Shown one piece after another: positions 8,289 to 17,072 of a stretch of DNA of 64,000 nt. The translations under genes were made by a program, and so were the position numbers. This DNA comes from CAWKOH01 sp963851245. Its GTDB lineage: Bacteria; Actinomycetota; Acidimicrobiia; Acidimicrobiales; Palsa-688. The notes below the pieces were generated by a model that was not told where the DNA came from, did no database searches, and saw only the letters and a list, made by a program, of their open reading frames with translations. The DNA lies in contig CAWKOH010000012.1 in assembly GCA_963851245.1 (NCBI GenBank), positions 310,001 to 374,000 of the forward strand, read 5' to 3'. The first letter of the stretch is position 1, and each line of letters begins with the position of its first letter.

Positions 8289-11093
8289 ATGCACCAGTTT
8301 CTTCCGTTTATCGTTATTGGGCTGGCGACGGGGGCGGTTTACGGCCTGGCCGGCATGGGGCTGGTGCTGACGTACAAGACGTCGGGCATTTTCAATTTTG
8401 GTTATGGAGCAGTGGCGGCGCTGGGCGCCTTCATGTTCTATTTCCTCTACAACGAGCACCACGTGCCGTGGCCGTGGGCGGCAGTCATCAGCGTGTTCGT
8501 CTTCGCCCCGGTGGTCGGGCTGGGGCTGGAGCTCCTGGCTCGCTCCTTGGACGGGGCCAGCGAGACGATCAAGGTGGTGGCCACGGTGGGCTTGATCCTC
8601 ATCGTGGAGGCCTTGGGGCAATTGTGGCATCCCACCAACCCGCCCACCTTTCCCCACTTCCTGTCGCAGTCCACGGTGAGGATTCTGGGTGTCAACATCA
8701 CCTACGAGCAGATCATTCTGTTCGTGTTCTCGGTGGTGGCGGCGGCGGTCCTGTACTGGTTCTTCCAGTCGGTCCGGATGGGGATCGTGATGCGGGGCGT
8801 GGTGGACAACCACGAGCTGGTGTCGATGAGCGGCGACGACCCGGTGCGGGTACGGCGCTGGGCATGGATTATCGGTACCGCGTTCGCCGTGGTGGCCGGT
8901 CTGATGCTGGCCCCGTCGCAGTCCCTCGACGCCGTGACGCTGACCACGCTGGTGTTCGCTGCCTTCGGGGCCGCCGCCATCGGTTACTTCACCAACCTTC
9001 CCCTCACGTTCGTGGGGGGATTGGTCATCGGTATCGCCGGCGCCCTGGTCGACAAGTACTCCGCCACGATCAGCTGGATCGGGGGTCTGCCGCCGAGCCT
9101 GCCGTTCTTGATCCTGTTCATCGTGTTGGTCGTCATGCCTCGGGGGCGGCTCATGCAGCGCCGCCTGGTGGCCCAGACCCAGGTGCGGCGCTCCTACCAT
9201 GCCCCCGTCCCGGTGCGTCTGGGGGCGGGGGCGATAGCTATCTTCCTGCTGGCCATGGTGCCGACCTGGCAGGCCAGCCATCTGATCGTGTGGTCACAGG
9301 GGCTGATCGACATCATCCTGTTGCTGTCGCTCGGTTTACTGGTCCGCCGGTCCGGGCAGATCTCGCTCTGCCAGCTGGCCTTCGCCGCCGTGGGTGCGGC
9401 CGCCTTCGGCCATTTCGCCGCCCACCACAACATGCCCTGGCTTCTCGCGCTGGTACTCGCCACCCTGGTGGCGGTGCCGGTGGGGGCAATTGTCGCCATT
9501 CCGGCCGTGAGGGTGTCGGGAGTCTTCCTGGCCCTGGCCACGCTGGGGTTGGGAATCCTGATCGAGCAGGTGTTCTACACCCGTAGCTACATGTTCGGGA
9601 GCACCACGCTGGGTGTCGAGGATCCCCGCCCGGACGTGTCCATCGGTGGCTGGCATCTCAGCACCGATAAGGGGTTCTATTACTTGCTGCTGCTGGTGGC
9701 CGTGCTGGTGGTGGTCACAGTGACGGTGATCAGCAGTGGGCGGCTGGGCCGGCTGCTGGAGGCCATGGCCGACTCCCCCCTGGCACTGGAGACCCAGGGA
9801 GCCACCTCGAGTGTCTTGAAGGTGATCGTGTTCTGCATCACCGCCGCCGTGGCGTCCACCGCCGGAGCGCTGACCGGGATGCTGTACCACTACGCGGTGG
9901 GCGCCTACTTCGAGTCCTTCAACAGCCTGACGTTGGTGGTGCTGGTGGTGATCATCACCATCGGCGACCCGTGGTACGCCGTGATCGGGGGCATCCTCTA
10001 CACGATCGTCCCGGGCTACGTTCATGGTGCCAATACCGCCAACTACCTGTTGCTGCTGTTCGGCGTGGGTGCCGCGACGGCCGCCTACTTCACCGAGGCC
10101 GGGACCACGCCCATGGCCTTGCGGCGGGTGCTGGACCGTCTCGGCGGCCGTAAGCCGGCGCCGGCCCTGGCTCCAGTGGCGGTGGTGGCGGCGGGGGAGG
10201 CGGAGGTGCCCGCCGGCGCCGGGCTATCTCCCGCCCTTATGGGTGGGGACGGGTCAGCGGACGATCGGGAAGGGCTGCTGGTGCGGGACTTGACGGTGCA
10301 GTTCGGCGGGGTGCGGGCTGTCGACGGCGTCACCCTGAAGGCTCCGAAGGGGATGATCACCGGTCTGATCGGCCCGAACGGGGCGGGCAAGACCACGACC
10401 TTCAACGCCTGCAACGGCCTCAACCGTCCCAGCTCGGGGGCCATCCTGATGCACGGGGCCGACATCAGCCACCAGGGCGCACCCAGGCGGGCCCGGCGCG
10501 GCCTGGGCCGAACCTTCCAGCGCCCAGAGCTGTTCAACAGTCTGACGGTGCGCCAGAACGTCAGCATGGGGCGGGAGGCTCCCATCGCCGGGGCCAACCC
10601 TCTATCGCAGATATTCGGGTCGCGCCGGTCCAGCCGGCTCATCACCTCGGCCGCGGATGAGGCTATGGCCCTGACCGGGACCGTTCGCATCGCCGATACC
10701 CAGGTGGGTTTGCTGCCCATCGGCCAGCGGCGATTGGTCGAGTTGGCCCGGGCCTTGGCCGGCCCCTTCGAAATGCTTCTCCTGGACGAACCCTCTTCGG
10801 GGCTGGACGGCCGCGAAACCGAGGGGTTCGGGCGGGTCCTGCGCAGGGTGGTGGCCGAGAGAGGATGCGGGATCCTGCTGGTGGAGCACGACATGACCCT
10901 GGTCCGCGACGTGTGCGACTACGTATACGTGCTCGACTTCGGATCACTGATCTTCGAAGGGACCCCTGAAGAGATGCAGAACTCCGACGACGTGCGGGCC
11001 GCCTATCTGGGCGACGCCGCCACCGTTACGGTAGGTGCTGCAGACGACGCCTTGGGTGACGACGGGCGCGATCCCCTTCTCTCGAGCGAGTAG
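8289..11093 (+). CDS. Triple fusion LivH-LivM-LivG: two permease domains and one ATPase in a single chain
   Basis: The 934-residue protein joins three normally separate importer parts. Residues about 1-290 are LivH-like (multiple membrane segments, LVLTYKTSGIFNFGYGAVAA), about 310-620 LivM-like (LLVRRSGQISLCQLAFAAVG, VSGVFLALATLGLGILIEQV), and about 655-910 a LivG ATPase. The ATPase has Walker A GPNGAGKTT, Q-loop TFQRPELF, Walker B MLLLDEPSSGLD and switch His LLVEHDM. The signature motif is degenerate (LLPIGQRRLVELARALA). The chain would be one membrane-embedded half-transporter carrying its own ATPase; LivF, encoded next, supplies the second ATPase. Fusion fixes stoichiometry and suggests an asymmetric ATPase pair. 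Confidence 0.92.
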   Translation: MHQFLPFIVIGLATGAVYGLAGMGLVLTYKTSGIFNFGYGAVAALGAFMFYFLYNEHHVPWPWAAVISVFVFAPVVGLGLELLARSLDGASETIKVVATVGLILIVEALGQLWHPTNPPTFPHFLSQSTVRILGVNITYEQIILFVFSVVAAAVLYWFFQSVRMGIVMRGVVDNHELVSMSGDDPVRVRRWAWIIGTAFAVVAGLMLAPSQSLDAVTLTTLVFAAFGAAAIGYFTNLPLTFVGGLVIGIAGALVDKYSATISWIGGLPPSLPFLILFIVLVVMPRGRLMQRRLVAQTQVRRSYHAPVPVRLGAGAIAIFLLAMVPTWQASHLIVWSQGLIDIILLLSLGLLVRRSGQISLCQLAFAAVGAAAFGHFAAHHNMPWLLALVLATLVAVPVGAIVAIPAVRVSGVFLALATLGLGILIEQVFYTRSYMFGSTTLGVEDPRPDVSIGGWHLSTDKGFYYLLLLVAVLVVVTVTVISSGRLGRLLEAMADSPLALETQGATSSVLKVIVFCITAAVASTAGALTGMLYHYAVGAYFESFNSLTLVVLVVIITIGDPWYAVIGGILYTIVPGYVHGANTANYLLLLFGVGAATAAYFTEAGTTPMALRRVLDRLGGRKPAPALAPVAVVAAGEAEVPAGAGLSPALMGGDGSADDREGLLVRDLTVQFGGVRAVDGVTLKAPKGMITGLIGPNGAGKTTTFNACNGLNRPSSGAILMHGADISHQGAPRRARRGLGRTFQRPELFNSLTVRQNVSMGREAPIAGANPLSQIFGSRRSSRLITSAADEAMALTGTVRIADTQVGLLPIGQRRLVELARALAGPFEMLLLDEPSSGLDGRETEGFGRVLRRVVAERGCGILLVEHDMTLVRDVCDYVYVLDFGSLIFEGTPEEMQNSDDVRAAYLGDAATVTVGAADDALGDDGRDPLLSSE

Positions 11094-11099
11094 TCGGGC

Positions 11100-11792
11100 A
11101 TGCTCGAGTTGCAATCAGTCACGGCCGGCTACGGCGAATCGATGGTCCTGCGCGACGTCGACTTCGCGGTTGGCGACGGCGAAGTGGTCGCTCTCCTCGG
11201 GCCCAATGGGGCCGGTAAGACCACCCTGTTGCGCACCGCCACCGGGTTCGTGAAACCACGCTCGGGGCGGGTCAACTTTGCCGGAACCGACCTGACCGGT
11301 TCGGCCCCCTACAAGTACGTGCGAGCCGGGCTGTGCCACCTGCCCGAGGGACGGGGGATCTTCCCGTCCCTCACCGTTGGCGAGAACCTGACCATCCAGG
11401 CCCGCGGCGCCGAGAAGGCCCGAGCCGTCGCCCAGGCCACGGAGCTGTTCCCCGTCCTCGGCAGCCGGCTGCGCCAGACGGCGGGGAGCCTCTCCGGCGG
11501 GGAGCAGCAGATGCTGGCTCTGTCCCGGGCCTACATCACCAGCCCGAAGCTGGTTCTTGTCGACGAGGCGTCTCTCGGCTTGGCTCCGCTAATCGTGGAC
11601 AAGATCTACGACGCCCTGCGCCAGCTGGTCCGGAGCGGGATGTCGGTCGTCGTCGTAGAGCAGTACGTGCAAAAGGCGCTGGATCTGGCCAAGACCGTCT
11701 ACATCCTGAGTCGCGGTGAGATCATCCACTCCGGCCCCGCCAACCAGATCCACCCCGACGAAATCTACGAGAAGTACCTCGGGATCGAGTGA
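11100..11792 (+). CDS. livF: Branched-chain-type ABC transporter ATPase LivF
   Basis: The 230-residue ATPase starts 6 bp after the triple-fusion stop. Walker A is GPNGAGKTTLL, the signature LSGGEQQMLALSRAY is intact (unlike that of its fused partner), Walker B is LVLVDEASLGL, and the switch His is replaced: VVVVEQYV, the usual LivF state. The HLPEGRGIFPSLTVGENL motif is diagnostic for LivF. It would pair with the C-terminal LivG domain of the fusion at the cytoplasmic face to power import of the ligand caught by the lipoprotein at 6928. Confidence 0.92.
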   Translation: MLELQSVTAGYGESMVLRDVDFAVGDGEVVALLGPNGAGKTTLLRTATGFVKPRSGRVNFAGTDLTGSAPYKYVRAGLCHLPEGRGIFPSLTVGENLTIQARGAEKARAVAQATELFPVLGSRLRQTAGSLSGGEQQMLALSRAYITSPKLVLVDEASLGLAPLIVDKIYDALRQLVRSGMSVVVVEQYVQKALDLAKTVYILSRGEIIHSGPANQIHPDEIYEKYLGIE

Positions 11793-11877
11793 GACTGCAG
11801 GCGCGCTGAATCAGGGATTGGCGACGATGCGCAACGGACAGGTTTCCGGCCGTGATGGTAATGAGGTGACGATTGGG

Positions 11878-12483
11878 ATGTCGATGAAGCGCCGGGGGCG
11901 GGTTGAGGACAAAGTGGCGATTGTGACCGGCGCCGGGTCGACTCCCGGCCCGGGAGTCGGCACCGGACGGGCCACGGCGATTGCGCTGGCACGGGAGGGC
12001 GCCGGGGTGCTGCTGACCGATGTACATGTCGAGCGCGCTGACGCCACGCGGCGGATGATCGAGGATGAGGGAGGCTCCGCCGTGGTTTACGCGGGCGATA
12101 TGACCCAGGCCGGCGACTGCCAAGACATGGTCGAGGCCGCCCTCGACGCCTTTGGCACCATTGACATTCTGGTGAACAACATCGGGGTTTCGCGGCGGCG
12201 GCTATGTCGGATACTCCCTCTCCTCTATTCGGCCCGGGGCCGCACGCCCGAGACGGACTTTCGCCAACGGATGGCGGCCGCGTCGGGACTTGTGGGCACG
12301 GAGGGGACGGGTTGGGATGTGGCGTGGGCCGCTGTTTTCCTGGCGAGCGATGAAGCCCGCTGGATCACGGGGGTCACCCTGCCGGTTGATGCCGGCGTGA
12401 TGTCGGTGACCCCCTTGATGATGGCACCGTATCTGCGAGAGGTTCGCGATGGCGGTGAGGAGGCCAAAAGGAGCCGGGGGTGA
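11878..12483 (+). pseudogene. SDR remnant with about 90-residue internal deletion (active site lost)
   Basis: The N-terminal half (RVEDKVAIVTGAG, then STPGPGVGTGRATA, through ILVNNIG) and the C-terminal end (GWDV, FLASDEARWITG, SVTPLMMAPYLRE) match the intact SDR at 16139-16975 closely. The segment between NNIG and the SAPG region is missing in frame, and with it the catalytic YxxxK (YSAAK in the paralogue). A short unrelated stretch (VSRRRLCRILPLLY) bridges the junction. The protein, about 201 residues, would keep half a Rossmann fold but cannot be a normal dehydrogenase. The start is uncertain; ATG 11878 fits the paralogue best, 11827 is possible. Confidence 0.7.
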
Positions 12484-12508
12484 TGGCCCAGGGCGGCGTC
12501 GGGGCGGT

Positions 12509-13453
12509 TCAGGTCGGTGACGGGGGCCAGGCCAGGCCCGACAAGGACGCCAGCGCGTGGACCAGGGCCTGGGTACCGTCCCGGCCCCGCCCCTGCGCCT
12601 GGAGAGCGATGTAGAGCTGGTTGGCCAAGGCCAGGCCCGGCAGCGCCAGGCGGGCCCGCTTGGCCTCGGCCAGCGCGATGCCGAGATCCTTGATCAGGTG
12701 GTCGACGAAGAACCCCGGCTCGAAGTTGCCGGCCACGACCCGCGGGGCGAGGTTCGTCAGAGACCAGCTCCCCGCCGCCCCCGTGGCGACCGAGGCCAGG
12801 ACCGTTTCGACGTCGAGGCCCACCCGGGCCGCGTACAGCAGGGCCTCGGACATGGCCACCATGGTGCCGGCTATCAGGATCTGGTTCACCATCTTGGTGT
12901 GCTGACCGGCCCCGTGGTTGCCCTGCAGGATGGTCGTCTGGCCCATCACCTCGAAGCAGGGTCGCACTGCCTCGAACACGTCAGGGGGCCCGCCGACCAT
13001 GATCGAGAGGGTTGCGTTACGGGCGCCGACGTCACCACCGGAGACCGGGGCGTCCAGGACGTGGACTCCGCGCTCGGCTGCCTTGTCGGCTATGGCCACC
13101 GCGAGCGACGGTTCGCTGGTGGTCATATCCACCAATATGGCGCCCGGGCGGGCGCCCGAAAGGGCGCCATGGGGGCCCAAAAGCACTTCGTGTACGTCCT
13201 CCGGGTACCCGACCATCGAGAACACGACATCGCTGGCCTCCGCAACCGCGGTCGGAGTGGCCGCCCAGTTCGCGCCCGCGTCGATCAGACCGTCGGCGCG
13301 GCCCCGTGTTCGGGTCGTGACCGTGGTTCGGAAGCCGGCGGCCAATAGGTGGGCGCACATGCTGGTCCCCATGACTCCGGTTCCGATCCATCCCACGCGC
13401 GTGGTCGCGGGCGAGGCGGGCGAGAGACGGCCAGCGTCGGGGTGAGTCACCAT
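12509..13453 (-). CDS. 3-hydroxyisobutyrate dehydrogenase family NAD(P)-dependent oxidoreductase
   Basis: The 314-residue beta-hydroxyacid dehydrogenase has an N-terminal Rossmann motif GWIGTGVMGTSM (about residues 22-33), the substrate-binding DAPVSGGDVGA and the catalytic Lys in GAGQHTKMVNQI. It oxidises or reduces short beta-hydroxy acids or similar semialdehydes. ATG at 13453 is preferred because AGGAAG lies 5 bp upstream; a GTG at 13459 would add two residues. It is divergent from the alcohol dehydrogenase at 13646, with the perfect palindrome GTGAGTACTCAC in the shared region, and convergent with the SDR remnant (25 bp gap). Confidence 0.9.
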   Translation of the reverse strand: MVTHPDAGRLSPASPATTRVGWIGTGVMGTSMCAHLLAAGFRTTVTTRTRGRADGLIDAGANWAATPTAVAEASDVVFSMVGYPEDVHEVLLGPHGALSGARPGAILVDMTTSEPSLAVAIADKAAERGVHVLDAPVSGGDVGARNATLSIMVGGPPDVFEAVRPCFEVMGQTTILQGNHGAGQHTKMVNQILIAGTMVAMSEALLYAARVGLDVETVLASVATGAAGSWSLTNLAPRVVAGNFEPGFFVDHLIKDLGIALAEAKRARLALPGLALANQLYIALQAQGRGRDGTQALVHALASLSGLAWPPSPT

Positions 13454-13512
13454 GGCCACTTCCTAGTCCAAGCAGATGGTCCGGCGCCTCGAGTTACCAG
13501 GCGTCCGACTGA

Positions 13513-13524
13513 GTGAGTACTCAC
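13513..13524. promoter_or_regulatory. Family-A operator, perfect palindrome GTGAGTACTCAC
   Basis: A perfect 12-bp palindrome lies in the divergent region between the hydroxyisobutyrate-dehydrogenase-like gene (start 13453, minus) and the alcohol dehydrogenase (start 13646, plus). A TATAGT -10-like hexamer follows at 13536-13541. It is the best example of the motif found at 2240, 6793 and in variant form at 17029 and 23522. Confidence 0.55.
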
Positions 13525-13645
13525 CAGTATTGGAATATAGTGGGCCCCTGTTCGACCGCCAGCTCGTGAGTGGCCGTCGTTGTTACTCTGAATGGACTGC
13601 ATAACACCAGGGGGTCCTCGTGCTGATCGACCGTGGGGATAGGGC

Positions 13646-14758
13646 GTGAAGACCAGAGCCGCTTTGCTCATGCAGCAGCCCGGGAAGTGGGAGGTCGTCG
13701 AGGCCGACCTAGACCGTCCAAAAGACCGTGAGGTGCTGGTCCGTCTGGTGGCTTCGGGTCTCTGCCACTCTGACGAGCACGTCGCCAAGGGGGATGGGAA
13801 GATTGCTCACTTCCCGTACTGCGGTGGACACGAGGGAGCGGGCGTGGTCGAGGAAGTGGGACCCGGTGTGGTCTCCCTGATGCCGGGCGACCACATCGTG
13901 ACGTCTTTCATCCCTGGCTGCGGGCGGTGCCGCTGGTGTGCGAGCGGGATGCAGAACCTGTGCGACAGCGGCGCCCAGCTGATGCAGGGCTCTCAGGGGG
14001 ACGGCGCCTTCCGCATGCATTACCAGGGCCTGGACGTGGCCCGCTCGTCATTCATCGGGACCTTCTCCGAACTGAGTGTCATGCCGGAGTGGTCCTGCGT
14101 CAAGATCCCGGACCACGTCCCGCTGCTGTCGGCCGCCCTACTTGGTTGCGGAGTGCCGACAGGCTGGGGATCGGCTGTCAACGCCGCCCAGGTGCAACCT
14201 GGCCAGGTCGTGATCGTAATGGGCATCGGGGGGATAGGGATCAACGCGGTGCAAGGCGCAGCTCACGCCGGCGCCACCCGGGTCATAGCCGCCGATCCGG
14301 TCAAGCTCAAGTGTGACGCCGCCCTCCGCTTCGGTGCGACCGACGCCGTTGCCTCCATCGACGAGGCTGCAGAGCTGGCCCGGTCGATCACCAATGGGCA
14401 AGGGGCGGACGCGACCATAATCACGGTCGGCGTCTTGAGCGGCGAGCACATAGCCCAGGCCTTCGAGTCGGTCCGGAAGGGGGGAACCGTCGTCGTTACC
14501 GCCGTCGCACCTATGGAAACCGTCGGTATCCCCATCAGCCCCTTCGTGCTGGCCATGTACCAGAAGCGGATCCAGGGGTGTCTGTACGGGATGATGGCGC
14601 CATCCAGGGATGTCCTTCGTCTGCTCGGGATGTACGAGCAAGGCCAGTTGAAGCTCGACGAGCTCGTTTCACGGACCTACCGGCTCGAAGAGATCAACAC
14701 CGGCTACGACGACATGTACGCAGGTACCAACATCCGCGGCGTCATCGAGTTCGGTTAG
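13646..14758 (+). CDS. NDMA-dependent (mycofactocin-linked family) zinc alcohol dehydrogenase
   Basis: The 370-residue medium-chain zinc dehydrogenase starts at GTG. It has catalytic zinc ligands in GLCHSDEH and GGHEGAGVVEEVG, the structural zinc loop CGRCRWCASGMQNLC, and the coenzyme site IGGIGINAVQGA. The combination of GLCHSDEH, SFIPGCGRCRWC and a C-terminal KRIQGCLYG is typical of the NDMA-dependent family, whose tightly bound nicotinamide is re-oxidised through mycofactocin in actinobacteria. No mycofactocin biosynthesis gene is in the window. It probably oxidises a primary or secondary alcohol made by the P450s, feeding the aldehyde dehydrogenase. A palindromic operator lies about 120 bp upstream. 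Confidence 0.88.
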   Translation: MKTRAALLMQQPGKWEVVEADLDRPKDREVLVRLVASGLCHSDEHVAKGDGKIAHFPYCGGHEGAGVVEEVGPGVVSLMPGDHIVTSFIPGCGRCRWCASGMQNLCDSGAQLMQGSQGDGAFRMHYQGLDVARSSFIGTFSELSVMPEWSCVKIPDHVPLLSAALLGCGVPTGWGSAVNAAQVQPGQVVIVMGIGGIGINAVQGAAHAGATRVIAADPVKLKCDAALRFGATDAVASIDEAAELARSITNGQGADATIITVGVLSGEHIAQAFESVRKGGTVVVTAVAPMETVGIPISPFVLAMYQKRIQGCLYGMMAPSRDVLRLLGMYEQGQLKLDELVSRTYRLEEINTGYDDMYAGTNIRGVIEFG

Positions 14759-14823
14759 CGAAACCCAGCCACCCAGGACCCGCCCGTGGCGGATGCGAGG
14801 GGGCCGGTGTAGAGTTTTGTCGG

Positions 14824-14834
14824 TATTATGTGAG
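14824..14834 (+). promoter_or_regulatory. Promoter -10 TATTAT abutting GTGAG
   Basis: TATTAT at 14824-14829 is followed directly by GTGAG at 14830-14834, the same geometry as at 17034 (TATAAT then GTGAG) and 23516 (TATAAT then GTGAA). It lies about 40 bp before the amidohydrolase start. Confidence 0.45.
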
Positions 14835-14869
14835 CGTTTGCTTTTTTCAGGCCGCCCCGGGAGGTCGTG

Positions 14870-16075
14870 ATGTCCATAAGCTGGTTCGTTTCGGTCGACG
14901 ACCACCTGATCGAGCCCGCCCGCCTCTGGCAGGAGCGGGTGCCCGAGCGCTGGCGGGACACGGCGCCCCGTATCGTGCGGCAGGGTGACTCCGAGTTCTG
15001 GGTCTACGAGGACCGGCAGATCGTCACCACCGGCTTGAACGCCGTTGCGGGCAAGAAGCGGGAGGAGTTCTCACCGGAGCCCATCACCTACGAGGACATG
15101 CGTCCGGGCTGTTACGAGCCGGCCGCCCGGGTGGCGGACATGGACCGGGGCTTCGTGCTGTCGTCTCTTCTCTTCCCTTCCTTTCCCCGCTATTGCGGTC
15201 AGGTATTCCACGAGGCGAAAGACAAGGACCTGGCCGCCATTTGTGTGGGGGCGTGGAACGACTTCATTCTGGAGGAGTTCTCCGACGCCTTCCCGGGGCG
15301 GTTCATACCCATGATGATCATCCCGCTGTGGGATCCGGCCGGTGCCGCCGCCGAGATCGAGAGGACCGCGGCCCGGGGGGCCAAATCCGTCGCCTTCTCC
15401 GAGAATCCGACAAAGCTCGGACTGCCGTCCATCCACACGGCCTACTGGGACCCGGTCTTCCGGGCCGCAGAGGAAGCGGGCCTGGTCGTCTCGATGCACG
15501 TGGGGTCGTCCTCCAACCTGATCCGGACATCTGAGGACATGCCGACGCTGGCCTTCATGTCCTACTCCGCGGCGGCCAATCAGGCCGGAACCCTCATGGA
15601 CTGGTTGTTCAGCACGAACTTCGAGAAGTTCCCCAACTTGAAGATCGCCCTGTCAGAGGCCTCGATCGGATGGATCCCCTACTTCCTCGAGCGGGCCGAG
15701 CAGGTCGTGGACAAGCAGCGGTTCTGGGCATCTCGTTTCGACATCAATATGAACCCGAGTCACGAGCGGGGAGAGGCCAAAGTCGAGTCGACCTTCTCGC
15801 TGGAGACCGACATCCGGCGGCGATTCCATGATCACGTCTTCGGCACGTTCATCGAAGATCACGCCGGCATCCGGCTCCTGGACATCATCGGTGAGGACAA
15901 CGTCATGCTCGAGTGCGACTATCCGCACTCCGACTCGACCTGGCCGGACACCTCGAGGCTGGCCAGCAAATGGCTCGGACACCTGCCCGAGGACGTCCAG
16001 TACAAGATCGCTATCGGCAACGCTTGCCGCGCCTATAACTTTACTCCGGCGGACCCGGAGACCATCGCCTCGTAG
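14870..16075 (+). CDS. Amidohydrolase-2 family metal-dependent hydrolase/decarboxylase (copy 1)
   Basis: The 401-residue TIM-barrel protein belongs to PF04909. It shows the N-terminal metal motif SVDDHLIEP, a barrel His in VVSMHVGSS, and the C-terminal Asp in LECDYPHSDSTWPD. The family includes ACMSD-type decarboxylases, hydratases and C-C hydrolases acting on aromatic or alicyclic acids. ATG at 14870 is preferred over GTG 14867 because GGGAGG then has proper spacing. Its closest relative in the window is the protein at 54017 (shared GLNAV, EMRPGC/DMRPGC and YPHSD-TWPD motifs), not its neighbour at 17073. Its promoter carries the TATTAT-GTGAG element. The exact reaction is unknown. Confidence 0.87.
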   Translation: MSISWFVSVDDHLIEPARLWQERVPERWRDTAPRIVRQGDSEFWVYEDRQIVTTGLNAVAGKKREEFSPEPITYEDMRPGCYEPAARVADMDRGFVLSSLLFPSFPRYCGQVFHEAKDKDLAAICVGAWNDFILEEFSDAFPGRFIPMMIIPLWDPAGAAAEIERTAARGAKSVAFSENPTKLGLPSIHTAYWDPVFRAAEEAGLVVSMHVGSSSNLIRTSEDMPTLAFMSYSAAANQAGTLMDWLFSTNFEKFPNLKIALSEASIGWIPYFLERAEQVVDKQRFWASRFDINMNPSHERGEAKVESTFSLETDIRRRFHDHVFGTFIEDHAGIRLLDIIGEDNVMLECDYPHSDSTWPDTSRLASKWLGHLPEDVQYKIAIGNACRAYNFTPADPETIAS

Positions 16076-16138
16076 GCTGCAATATTCGTTTGCGGGTTCG
16101 GCCTTCCCTGGAGACGAGTCACCGCCGAGACCGGGACT

Positions 16139-16975
16139 CTAGGGCTCGGGCACCGCTCGCAAGTACGGCGCCATCATCAGAGGAGTGACGCTCAGGACGC
16201 CGGAATCGACCGGGAGGACGGCACCGGTGATCCACCGGGCCTCGTCGCTCGCCAGAAAGCCGGCTGCCCAGCCCACATCCCAGCCGTCCGCCGGAGTTCC
16301 GAGCAGGCCCGCCTCGGACCGGAGAGTGTTCATGAACTCGGCGCGGGGTCCCGGGGCCGAAACCGACAGCACCATGGGCGTCGTGATGTGGCCGGGCGCG
16401 ATGGCGTTCACCCGGATGCCTTGGCGGCCGTGTGAATAGGCCATGTCGACCGTCATCGCTATTAATCCGCCTTTCGCCGCTGAATAGGCGACGGTGCCGT
16501 CGCCACGCAGGGCCGATATCGACGCGATGTTCACGATGGCGCCGCCCCCCTTGTCCGCCATGACCGGCACGGCATACTTCGAGGCCAGAAAAGCCGTCCG
16601 GAGATTGACATCCAGCGCCTGGTCCCATGCTTCCTCGGTGGTATCCACGACAGTGCCCACCGACGCCCGGCCGATGTTGTTGACGAGTATGTCGACGGTT
16701 CCGAATGCTCCTACCGCGGCGCCCACCATGGCCTCACAGTCAGCTGCCCTGGTGACGTCCGCCGCGAATACCTCCGCTTTCCCGCCTTCCTCCGAGATCA
16801 TCTGCCGGGTCTCCTCGGCCCGCTCGGGGTAGAGGTCGACCAGGAGGACGCTGGCCCCTTCCCGGGCCAGCACCACGGCGCTGGCCTTCCCGGTGCCGAT
16901 GCCCGGACCAGGGGTGGAACCGGCGCCCGTGACGATCGCGACCTTGCCCTCGACCCGCCCGGCCCTCTCTACCAT
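16139..16975 (-). CDS. SDR-family NAD(P)-dependent oxidoreductase
   Basis: The 278-residue short-chain dehydrogenase has an unusually long glycine-rich loop (VTGAG, then STPGPGIGTGKA), the NNIG motif, catalytic Ser in NIASIS and YSAAK for Tyr/Lys. The C-terminus (SVTPLMMAPYLR) is shared with the deleted paralogue at 11878. ATG at 16975 is chosen because AGAAGGAGAT lies just upstream; an in-frame codon at 17029 would place the start inside the promoter palindrome. It is divergent from the amidohydrolase at 17073, and both promoters overlap the CTCACTATAATGTGAG palindrome. It probably oxidises a hydroxylated intermediate. Confidence 0.9.
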   Translation of the reverse strand: MVERAGRVEGKVAIVTGAGSTPGPGIGTGKASAVVLAREGASVLLVDLYPERAEETRQMISEEGGKAEVFAADVTRAADCEAMVGAAVGAFGTVDILVNNIGRASVGTVVDTTEEAWDQALDVNLRTAFLASKYAVPVMADKGGGAIVNIASISALRGDGTVAYSAAKGGLIAMTVDMAYSHGRQGIRVNAIAPGHITTPMVLSVSAPGPRAEFMNTLRSEAGLLGTPADGWDVGWAAGFLASDEARWITGAVLPVDSGVLSVTPLMMAPYLRAVPEP

Positions 16976-17028
16976 CTCTCGATCTCCTTCTGGCGACGTA
17001 GCTGCTCCCTTCGCAGGGTGAGCAGGCA

Positions 17029-17044
17029 CTCACTATAATGTGAG
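17029..17044. promoter_or_regulatory. Symmetric divergent promoter/operator CTCAC-TATAAT-GTGAG
   Basis: CTCAC (17029-17033) and GTGAG (17040-17044) flank TATAAT. On the plus strand TATAAT serves the amidohydrolase at 17073; on the minus strand overlapping TATAGT can serve the SDR starting at 16975. One protein binding here could control both directions. Confidence 0.55.
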
Positions 17045-17072
17045 ATCGACCCGGAGGCCGAAGGGAGAGCCA

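Noticed and set aside
8094..9281. 395-codon minus-strand frame opposite the LivHMG fusion
   Set aside because: It is extremely His/Gln/Arg-rich with no motif and antisense to membrane segments; an artefact of GC bias.
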